The notes under the pieces were generated by a model that was given only the letters and a program-made list of their open reading frames with translations, ran no database searches and had not been told where the DNA came from. From Stygiolobus azoricus (GTDB lineage Archaea > Thermoproteota > Thermoprotei_A > Sulfolobales > Sulfolobaceae), in assembly GCF_009729035.1 (NCBI RefSeq), contig NZ_CP045483.1, forward strand, positions 1,076,001 to 1,140,000: DNA of 64,000 nt. Reading direction: 5' to 3'. Shown in pieces: positions 56,941 through 64,000 of this stretch. A program made the translations under genes and the position numbers. Each line of letters starts with the position of its first letter. Positions within the stretch are counted from its first letter, which is position 1.

Positions 56941-59891
56941 TAGGTGTGTGTGAAAGGTTCATATCTGAGACGGGTGCGTGGAGTGAATTATTAGAAGTAT
57001 ACAAGTGCGTACTCTCTACGAAGTTCACCGATTCAATAACGTTCTACGAAAAGGAGAGGGAACTGATGGATTTCATAGATAGGAAGAAGTCCTCCCCTAT
57101 GTTTGTTGTACTGATTGGGGACTGGGGTATGGGTAAGACGTTCCTGAGCAGGGTGATCGAGGACGAGGCGAGGAAGAGGGGCTATAACGTGAGGAGTGTC
57201 AAGATAGACGATATCATAGTAGTCAATGGAGGTTCTTTTGCAGTAAATGACAGAGAAGTAATGGTCATAGATGAGGTAGAGAACTTAGAGAACTTACAGT
57301 ACAGATATAAAGAGGAGATAATAAACTTCTTCACCCACATGAAGAAAATAAGCGAGTTGAAAGACGTAGACTCCGTCATATTCTTACTTGCTACTCCTTC
57401 CGGTTACACAAAAGTATTTTCCTACGGTGGACTGTTACACAGCCTATTACCCGAGACGTACACGGCCTTTAAAGATAGGATAAGGGAAAGGGTACTTACG
57501 GAGCCTACAAAGCTCGAGTATTTCCTGATGTTGTACTGTATGTTAAAGAACGTTAAAAGTAAAGCGATATCCCTCATTGAATACCTAAACTTCTTTTATT
57601 ACCTAATCCCAGTCACGAGGAGGAATATAACGAAAATAGTTAACAACTTCCTGTGCCAGCTACACGAAAATTCCCCCGAGGCCTTATACAAGCTATTAAT
57701 CACCAGAAAAGAGGCGATAGTCGATCTCTATAGAACGGTGGAAGTCAGTGACGCGACCTTGTTTAAGACCGAACCTAAGGACATAGGCAGGATAATGAGG
57801 GGTTACGATTACTCATGTAGTAATGCAAAACTGGTAAAATTTGAAGAGTGGAGGAGTAGGTTCGCAAACAAGTTAGATCCTAACGTGAGGAGAGAGATCG
57901 AGGATGTAATTACGATAATGAGAGTAAGAGATGGTTTAAGCATTGATGACAATCTTTACGTAATAATCCCCAAGGAGCCGAGAGAATTCTACCCATTATT
58001 TCCTGACGAGAACGTGTTGAAAGAGGCTTACAAGTCACTGAAAGGAGAAGAGATATGCGCGGTTAAGTGGGAGGAAGTGGAGAGGTACCTCAATGTCCAG
58101 CTGAGGGACTTCCTACTCGAAGGCGATAAGTACGAAGAGGTTCAAAAAGCGATAGAAGAGTACAAGGAAGAGACAGAGAAGCTACTGAAACAAACTAACG
58201 TCGTTTACCCTAAGGTAGTTGAGGGATTGAAGAACTTTATTAAGGAAGTAGTTTCGATTGCCCAGACGGACGGTAAGTTAAATAACGTTAGTTGCTCCCC
58301 GTTATCGGAGGGGAAGAGCAGTGAAGTCGTCTTTGAGTGTAAGCATAAGGACGGCTTTTACTCGTTTGCATATAAGGTGAAAATAACGGACTTCCCGATG
58401 AACAATGCCCAGTCTGATTTCACCGTTTTGTACACAACGTCAGATAATGAAGGTGGTAATGTCACGATCAAATTAACCCACCCCTTACAGAGATATTTCC
58501 TTCAGTTATCATACCTCTCTAGGGGTTTGAGGGTAAGGGATCCAGCTTTCAGGCTTGTTTTTGCAAATGAGATAGCAAAGCTCGACCTTCTCATTAACGA
58601 TATAAACGAGTTGAACAAGATATACGAGAACATTTACCACACTTTCTCTGCAGTGGAACAAGTCAAATACAGATTCCAAAGCATTATGAACTACGTGTTG
58701 TATTACAAAGGATTTACCGGAAAGAGGGGTAAAGTACACGTTAAAGAAGTTTACGAAACAGTTAGGGACTTAACAGACCAGTTCAGGACTTATGAAAAAA
58801 AGAACGTGAGGTTTACAGTTCAAGACATAGAGACTAGTACCAGGTTGCTGGAGTTCTTATCAGATCTAGACAAGAAGAAGCTGGTAAAACTGGATGGGGC
58901 GGAAATCGACTTAGACGACTTTTTGGGAGATTATACTAAAAAGGTAGTGGACAAGGTGCTGAAGAGGCTTAGTAAGGATGAAATTGAAAAGCTAGCCTCA
59001 GAGGTTGTGGAAGGCACTCACAAGGGTCTGGAAAAGATAGTGAGGAATATACTCAATGCAGACATAGTACAACTTGACGAGAGGATAATAGAAGGAGTTA
59101 GTGACTTAATAAGGGTTGCATTAAGGTCTGGCTATGTAAAAGTTGACGTGTTAAGGGACTTAGACAAAAAGCTAGAGGAGGTAAAGAGTAAAGTTCAGGA
59201 GTTAAAGCTAATCACAATAAAGGAGAGAGACGTCAAGGTCATAGACCTGAAGGAACTCTTGAGGATCGCTTTAGAGGTGAGGAAGAAAGCTGAGGACAAC
59301 GTATCTTCTCAGTCGTTACTTTTCGATATGTTGGAAGTAATATCAACACTCTCCCAGATGAGGACTTCTATCAAGGGAGAGACAGTTAAGGTAGTAGAAC
59401 AAGGGCTGACGACAGTAAGGGAGGTCAAAGAAAAAGTCAGTAAGTTCGTAAAGGATGTGAGTCCTATCCAACACGCTGAAGATACTTTACAACGGATAAA
59501 GAAGCTCGTCCAAGATGAACAGAAACTAACTGACTGTATCCTTGAAATAAGGAAAGACCAGAAGAATGTGGAAAAGTTGTACAAAGCGTTGAATAAATCC
59601 AAACTGTTTACTTACACGGAGTTCATAGACGAGGTCTTTAAAAATGAAGAGGTGAACTCTATAATGAAAGATGTTGGAGAGGAATGCCTTGAAATTGCCG
59701 AAAATATCGACGAGTTAAAATCGGTAAAAGATAGGATGGAGAAAATCAAGGATATTCTCGACACCATGTTAAACACTCCTTATGTCAAGGAGTTGGAAAA
59801 TATCAGGAAGGATATAGGTGGTATAAAGGCTAGTATTAGCGAGATTTATGAGTGGGCTAAAAAGGAGGGGTTTATAGATGGGGGTAATTGA
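56937..59891 (+). CDS. P-loop ATPase with long helical/coiled-coil tail, unknown family
   Basis: A 984-residue protein. Walker A GDWGMGKT (61-68) and Walker B VMVIDE (108-113) are only about 45 residues apart, giving an AAA/STAND-like ATPase at the N-terminus, not a split SMC/Rad50 head. It continues with RDRIRERVLTEPTKLEY and a helical lid-like part, a beta-rich stretch (about 435-520), and then almost 460 residues of Lys/Glu/Leu-rich helices with heptad character (KKLEEVKSKVQELK, DQKNVEKLYKALNKSK). GTG 56937 overlaps the stop of the HerA-like gene and its end overlaps the next gene by 14 bases. It could load or bridge DNA for the HerA/NurA pair. No family is recognised. Confidence 0.75.
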   Translation: MIGVCERFISETGAWSELLEVYKCVLSTKFTDSITFYEKERELMDFIDRKKSSPMFVVLIGDWGMGKTFLSRVIEDEARKRGYNVRSVKIDDIIVVNGGSFAVNDREVMVIDEVENLENLQYRYKEEIINFFTHMKKISELKDVDSVIFLLATPSGYTKVFSYGGLLHSLLPETYTAFKDRIRERVLTEPTKLEYFLMLYCMLKNVKSKAISLIEYLNFFYYLIPVTRRNITKIVNNFLCQLHENSPEALYKLLITRKEAIVDLYRTVEVSDATLFKTEPKDIGRIMRGYDYSCSNAKLVKFEEWRSRFANKLDPNVRREIEDVITIMRVRDGLSIDDNLYVIIPKEPREFYPLFPDENVLKEAYKSLKGEEICAVKWEEVERYLNVQLRDFLLEGDKYEEVQKAIEEYKEETEKLLKQTNVVYPKVVEGLKNFIKEVVSIAQTDGKLNNVSCSPLSEGKSSEVVFECKHKDGFYSFAYKVKITDFPMNNAQSDFTVLYTTSDNEGGNVTIKLTHPLQRYFLQLSYLSRGLRVRDPAFRLVFANEIAKLDLLINDINELNKIYENIYHTFSAVEQVKYRFQSIMNYVLYYKGFTGKRGKVHVKEVYETVRDLTDQFRTYEKKNVRFTVQDIETSTRLLEFLSDLDKKKLVKLDGAEIDLDDFLGDYTKKVVDKVLKRLSKDEIEKLASEVVEGTHKGLEKIVRNILNADIVQLDERIIEGVSDLIRVALRSGYVKVDVLRDLDKKLEEVKSKVQELKLITIKERDVKVIDLKELLRIALEVRKKAEDNVSSQSLLFDMLEVISTLSQMRTSIKGETVKVVEQGLTTVREVKEKVSKFVKDVSPIQHAEDTLQRIKKLVQDEQKLTDCILEIRKDQKNVEKLYKALNKSKLFTYTEFIDEVFKNEEVNSIMKDVGEECLEIAENIDELKSVKDRMEKIKDILDTMLNTPYVKELENIRKDIGGIKASISEIYEWAKKEGFIDGGN

Positions 59892-60684
59892 GGAACTAGA
59901 TGGGCTAATAAATACTTTAAAAGAGGAGAATAAGAGGAATGAGGAGACTCTTGCGCTAATAAGAAGTATAACAGCTAACATAACCACGATATCAAAGGAA
60001 CTTTATCAAAATAGGGTTAAGGAGAAGTTGTTCTCAGTCCTTTTATCTCTTAACGCGGTGCTAAAGGAACTGGAAGAGGCTCAGCGGTGTTGTAACTCGA
60101 TACCTATAGATAAGCTTTTGTCGAGAAAAAATGAACTATCTAGAGCTGTAAAAGGTCTTTACGAATTGAGCAAGAGGCTAAACGTTAACAACATGGGGGA
60201 ATTGAAGGAACTGTCATCAACGTTGAACGAGGTAGTTAAGACGTTGGAGTTCCTTAATGAGAAAGTAAAGGAAGTAGATGAGGACGTTAGGTCTGTAAAG
60301 GAGGAATTGGGCAAGAAAATGGAAGAGCTGAAGAAGGAGATTGAAATTAGGACTGAGAAGTTAAACTCCCTTAATGGGTTCTTAAGGGCTTTTGATGAAG
60401 AGGTGGACTTTGAGGTATGTGAGGGAAAGACATATTGCGATTTGAAAGACTGCTTAAACTACCTTTCTGAGACCCTTGGAGAAGCTGAGGAAAGGAAAAG
60501 GAAAATTGTCAGTAGAATAGGTTCAGAACTTGAAGAAGTGATAACAAAGCTTATTGACGAAGGGGAAGTAGAGATTAACGACATAACGAAGCTTGCCTCA
60601 CTGCTGAAGAGGTTTGAAGAGGATGAAAAGCTCAGGAAGCTGAAGGGAAAACTGAAAGTAACATTGAAGCTGAAGGGTGAGTAA
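59878..60684 (+). CDS. Coiled-coil protein of the HerA/NurA operon
   Basis: A 268-residue cytosolic protein of mostly helical, heptad-like sequence (IEELDGLINTLKEENKRNEE, ELKELSSTLNEVVKTLEFLNEKVKEVDEDV, KKMEELKKEIEIRTEKL), with a Cys-containing break (VCEGKTYCDLKDC) at about 182-194. ATG 59878 follows GGAGGGG by 7 bases and lies inside the end of the big ATPase gene, so it is translated from the same mRNA. It probably partners the coiled coil of that ATPase. No enzyme motif or family is seen. Confidence 0.7.
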   Translation: MGVIEELDGLINTLKEENKRNEETLALIRSITANITTISKELYQNRVKEKLFSVLLSLNAVLKELEEAQRCCNSIPIDKLLSRKNELSRAVKGLYELSKRLNVNNMGELKELSSTLNEVVKTLEFLNEKVKEVDEDVRSVKEELGKKMEELKKEIEIRTEKLNSLNGFLRAFDEEVDFEVCEGKTYCDLKDCLNYLSETLGEAEERKRKIVSRIGSELEEVITKLIDEGEVEINDITKLASLLKRFEEDEKLRKLKGKLKVTLKLKGE

Positions 60685-61740
60685 ATGGAAGCCTTTCGAA
60701 AGATAGACGATATTGTGGAGAAGAGTATTGATAGATATAACGTTATAAAGACCGTGATAGAGAGCGTAGATCTGAGCGATCTAGGCTTGTCTGTTTATTA
60801 CCCTAAATTCACACGTGTTAAAGGGGTATATTGTGCCATAGACGGTTCTAAGAATGTCCAAAACTTGGGTGATGTGTATCTCATCGTCGCTAAGGCTGTG
60901 AAGGTGATCGGTGAAGTAACCTTAGGAAAGAAGGTGATAAATAAAGACCCAGTATTCGCTGTGGAAATCGAGGACGATTATATGGGAGAGGACACCGTAA
61001 GCAACGACTCGATAAGGTTGATGATATACTTGGAAAGTCAACTTTTGGGGACTTGTGATGAGTGTGACTATGTATTGTTAGATGGACCAATAGTAGATCC
61101 TCCTATAATAGAGGAGAAGGGAGGGAAGCAATCGATTCCCTCTCTAAAAGAGCTTGCAAGTATGAGGTCACAGCACGTAGTGAGTCTACTGGAGAAGGGT
61201 AAGACGGTGCTTGGAATAGCTAAGAGGTTTTCGGAGCGATTCCTTGTCTCTTTACTCAAGGAGAGAGGCTATTTGAAGGACACAGACTATAGGGAAAAGA
61301 TGGTAGTAGACAGTCTTCTCTCTCGCTTTGTTGGAGAGGGGATTACGGGAATTGGGGTAATAGAATGGGATAAAGTAAGTAGGGAAGTAAGTGAACTAGA
61401 CAAGCTCATGTCAGCTTATGAAGCTTATAAGGAACATAGTGGTGGAAAACTGAAGATTGCTTCCGTTTACGTTAAGGCTTCTAAGATAGGTGTCCCAAGT
61501 AGGGTGGATATTGCGTACATTAACAATTATGATTTGGAAAAAGTCCTCTCACTTATTGCCACTTGGGAAGTCAAGGACAGGGCTGAGCTGAACTTACTAA
61601 CAGTTATGGCTGATGCCCTTTCCACAATTAATAATCAAGAAGTTAAGCAGTTTAGGGAGTATTATACTATAAAGACCGTTGAGAAATTAAAGGATAAAGA
61701 CTACATACTGTCTAATTTCGTGTTGAGGAAGAAGATTTAA
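60685..61740 (+). CDS. NurA-family nuclease (paralogue)
   Basis: A 351-residue nuclease homologue closing the operon. The NurA domain motif is YCAIDGSKNVQ (Asp53), with Glu117 in MIYLESQ and Asp133 in YVLLDGPIVDPP; these match the metal-binding acids of the known Sulfolobus enzyme. ERFLVSLLKERG and VMADALSTINNQEVKQF follow. The C-terminal His of canonical NurA is not evident. A GGGTGA site stands just before ATG 60685, with no gap after the previous stop. In the canonical system NurA degrades 5' ends while HerA pumps DNA, so activity on DNA ends or foreign DNA is inferred here. Confidence 0.8.
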   Translation: MEAFRKIDDIVEKSIDRYNVIKTVIESVDLSDLGLSVYYPKFTRVKGVYCAIDGSKNVQNLGDVYLIVAKAVKVIGEVTLGKKVINKDPVFAVEIEDDYMGEDTVSNDSIRLMIYLESQLLGTCDECDYVLLDGPIVDPPIIEEKGGKQSIPSLKELASMRSQHVVSLLEKGKTVLGIAKRFSERFLVSLLKERGYLKDTDYREKMVVDSLLSRFVGEGITGIGVIEWDKVSREVSELDKLMSAYEAYKEHSGGKLKIASVYVKASKIGVPSRVDIAYINNYDLEKVLSLIATWEVKDRAELNLLTVMADALSTINNQEVKQFREYYTIKTVEKLKDKDYILSNFVLRKKI

Positions 61741-61995
61741 CAGCCCTACCGAGTTATTAGTGGTTAACAGCTTGACTCACCCCACATATCACGAGTTTCT
61801 AGTTTACTTAGTTGTATCTAATTTCTAACTTTTTTGTAAGGTGTTTAAACATCGCGTCTCTATCATCATGTGCTTTTTCCTATCCGCACTCGATACTTTA
61901 ATCTAACGTCATTAAGTTCTCGTACTGGTTATTCGCATAGTCTGAGCTTACGGTTGTATTTCTGTCGTGACGAGATAAATATTTCCTCATCTCTT

Positions 61996-63864
61996 TCATG
62001 GTGGGTTTGTTTGCATCAATATATCGTTAAACCTTATTGACTTCACTAATGCTAAACCTGGTGGTGCACTTGTTAGGATATCTGCATAGTCCTTTGCTCC
62101 CATGTCCTCGAGTACGTCTTTGTTATTCCTCATAATTATTTTTGTATTAGTCAACTGTAATATCAGTTCGTTTAAGTCTTGAGGCATATGAGTAGCCAGT
62201 ATGGCTCCTAAACCTCTGACCCTACCCAGCCTAAGGATCCTATTGATCATCCTTTCTATAGTAGATTTGGAAACTTCTCCCTTAGCTTGAGGGAAGAACT
62301 CGTGAGCTTCATCAATTATCAATAGCGTTAAGAAAGTTCTTTTAGGATTTCTCTTATACCACTTGTCCTTAAAGCTATATATCTCGTTTAGTATCTCGTA
62401 CACGACTATAGAGATTGGGTCTGTGGACTCCGTGGACTCCAGAAGGAATGATAAGTCGATTATTAAGAGCTCTGAGTTTAGGATTTCTTCCGGTAATTCA
62501 TGAATCGTATTTTCGACGTCGAATATGCCAAAATCCTTCAGACTCCTCATCAACCTATTAATGTTAGACTTTGTACTGGAATGTAAATCGAGCTCTTTAT
62601 CCATTACGTATTTTAACAACGTATATAAGTAAAAGACTGGGGAGTCAGAGTTCTCGTTTGACTTCTTTATAATGATATACTTATCTTTCTGATTATTGGA
62701 AGTCTTCACCACCTCGTTTACTTGTCTTAACAGACCACCCTTAAGATACAACGGCTCGTCAACAAGGTTACTCAATGTAATATTGTTGAGAATCCATCCC
62801 CAAAGACTGTCTATAATCTGTTTCGACTCATTGGTTAACTGTTTAGCATTCTTTCCAACTATTAGCTCCTTTAAGCTCTCGTATAGGTCTCCCTTGAAGC
62901 GGTTATATATCGCCTCCCACATCATCGATGCTTGTTCGCTCATGTAAGGGCTTATGTTGTTAAAGTTCTTGAACACATTTGAGAACTTCAACGAGAAGGG
63001 ATAGAACCTCACTTTTTCACAAGTTACGTAATCCACTTCACTTATAGCATCTTCGCAATACCTACTCCTTATCATCTCCTCAAAAGTCTTATACTGTTCC
63101 ACTAGCTGTTTAGTAATGGGAACTACTACAGATCCCTCTAACCCCTTTTCTAGGGCAAACCTTACGAAGTCCCCTTGTCTGTCAAAGACCACTGACTGTT
63201 TAGGTATGCCGTTGTCGTAGATTATCGACTTCAGGAGTGTAGTCTTACCAGACCCGGTAGTACCTATTATTAAAACGTGGTGTCTCAGTGTCTCTTCGTC
63301 AAGAATAACTCTAGCACTAATTTTTTTAAAACCTGAGAATACGTTACCTATAGTCACTCCTTCCTTAGGCATATTAAGTGCTATTTCTATGAGGTCGTCC
63401 TTAGGCAAAAACACTGGGGACTGCGGGTCTATAGGTGATATTACTGGTGTAGGTTTTGGGGTTCCTTTTTCTAAGTCCTCTAAATTAACCTCAGCTAGGG
63501 GGTTAATGGTGAGCACGGTATTGGTTATTATAGTGGAGGGGTCTTCTCTCCCTCTTATTTCCTTAATACCTAACGCGGTCATCATGTCACCTCTCGTTAT
63601 GGTGTCTACAGAGCCTATAACAATTACCTTTGGTATTATCGAAGCTATGGCGATTATTTCTCCTCTTTTTACCGGGTTTTTAAAATAGCTCTCAAAGGAT
63701 ATGTCCACTTTTATGAGGGGTTTGCTTCCTACATTAATGTATTCAAAACGCGTTACTTTACCTATAATGTTCCCATCACGTGAATACTTCGTTACGGCTT
63801 CGTAAGCTTCTTTTAATCTCCCCCTCAGTTGCTCTATCAATTTGTCAGTGTAAAGCTCTTCCAT
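61996..63864 (-). CDS. Second HerA/DUF87-type ATPase, convergent to the operon
   Basis: A 622-residue ATPase. The N-terminal part has a barrel-like stretch (IIGKVTRFEYINVGSKPL, KRGEIIAIASIIPKVIVIG). Walker A GTTGSGKT is at 201-208, then VVFDRQGDFVRFAL, and LLIIDEAHEFFPQAK near 515 is Walker B, followed by LGRVRGLGAILATHMPQDLNELILQLTNTKIIMRN with sensor and arginine motifs. It is longer than HerA, with an extra 200-residue middle insert. The start ATG 63864 is chosen because CTTTTTAAAG is centred 26 bases upstream; a longer frame stays open to the window edge. It probably acts with, or in parallel to, the HerA/NurA-type operon. Confidence 0.82.
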   Translation of the reverse strand: MEELYTDKLIEQLRGRLKEAYEAVTKYSRDGNIIGKVTRFEYINVGSKPLIKVDISFESYFKNPVKRGEIIAIASIIPKVIVIGSVDTITRGDMMTALGIKEIRGREDPSTIITNTVLTINPLAEVNLEDLEKGTPKPTPVISPIDPQSPVFLPKDDLIEIALNMPKEGVTIGNVFSGFKKISARVILDEETLRHHVLIIGTTGSGKTTLLKSIIYDNGIPKQSVVFDRQGDFVRFALEKGLEGSVVVPITKQLVEQYKTFEEMIRSRYCEDAISEVDYVTCEKVRFYPFSLKFSNVFKNFNNISPYMSEQASMMWEAIYNRFKGDLYESLKELIVGKNAKQLTNESKQIIDSLWGWILNNITLSNLVDEPLYLKGGLLRQVNEVVKTSNNQKDKYIIIKKSNENSDSPVFYLYTLLKYVMDKELDLHSSTKSNINRLMRSLKDFGIFDVENTIHELPEEILNSELLIIDLSFLLESTESTDPISIVVYEILNEIYSFKDKWYKRNPKRTFLTLLIIDEAHEFFPQAKGEVSKSTIERMINRILRLGRVRGLGAILATHMPQDLNELILQLTNTKIIMRNNKDVLEDMGAKDYADILTSAPPGLALVKSIRFNDILMQTNPP

Positions 63865-63883
63865 AAAATGAAACTGCTTATAG

Positions 63884-63895
63884 ACTTTAAAAAGT
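63884..63895 (-). promoter_or_regulatory. TATA box of the second HerA-like ATPase gene
   Basis: ACTTTTTAAAGT on the minus strand is centred about 26 bases before ATG 63864. It decides the start against the TTG 63975 that begins the longer open frame. Confidence 0.55.
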
Positions 63896-64000
63896 ATTAC
63901 GGAAATAGTAGAGGAAATAGAGTTCACGTACTCGTGTGGATTCATTAAGAAATCTCTAATAACTTTTGATGACAAGAGAGTTAAAGCCGAAAGTGGAATC

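Noticed and set aside
56937-59891. Rad50 or SMC protein
   Set aside because: Coiled coil and operon position fit, but both Walker motifs are N-terminal and no ABC signature is visible.

Overview
The window is an AT-rich chromosomal segment of a thermoacidophilic crenarchaeon of the order Sulfolobales. The evidence is a thermopsin-family protease and a sedolisin, a Crn1 ring nuclease, OppA-type binding proteins with a Ser/Thr-rich linker and C-terminal membrane anchor, HerA/NurA proteins, and many leaderless genes with a TATA-like box about 26 bases upstream of the start codon. The genus cannot be fixed from the sequence alone. No rRNA, tRNA, complete insertion sequence or CRISPR array was found.

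Region 0.7-15.4 kb is a carbohydrate locus. It holds an OppABCDF-type ABC importer, a MupG/DUF871-like protein, a GH38 alpha-mannosidase, NagA, and divergently a GlmS-like protein whose glutaminase nucleophile is Gly. Together they suggest import and breakdown of mannose/N-acetylglucosamine-containing glycans, perhaps N-glycan fragments. Region 15.7-28.3 kb holds a secreted sedolisin, an M19 dipeptidase, a nucleoside phosphorylase, an M20 carboxypeptidase, an MFS carrier, a class III aminotransferase and two APC permeases, which fits peptide and amino-acid scavenging. Region 29-44.3 kb holds a BtpA-family protein, cyanase, a surface protein plus a membrane protein, an orphan molybdopterin oxidoreductase, arginine deiminase with a third APC permease, a phosphoesterase, a second class III aminotransferase and a frameshifted FAD-linked oxidase.

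Region 44.5-48.7 kb is a redox operon on the minus strand: a fused DmsB-DmsC-like iron-sulfur/membrane protein followed by porG, porD, porA and porB (four-subunit 2-oxoacid:ferredoxin oxidoreductase). Region 48.7-50.1 kb has a lone Crn1 ring nuclease, a 45-residue ribbon-helix-helix regulator with a probable self-operator, and a GC-rich structured RNA candidate with crossing helices. Region 50.1-55.2 kb holds a PQQ-like beta-propeller protein, an MFS carrier, a decayed oxidoreductase gamma gene and a membrane-anchored thermopsin homologue.

Region 55.3-63.9 kb is the best candidate for an undescribed system. It is a tight four-gene operon: a HerA-family translocase, a 984-residue P-loop ATPase with a long helical tail, a small coiled-coil protein and a NurA-family nuclease. 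A second, longer HerA/DUF87 ATPase faces it convergently. The layout mimics the archaeal herA-mre11-rad50-nurA resection operon, but with Mre11/Rad50 replaced by unrelated coiled-coil proteins. A DNA-processing or anti-element role is inferred, not shown.
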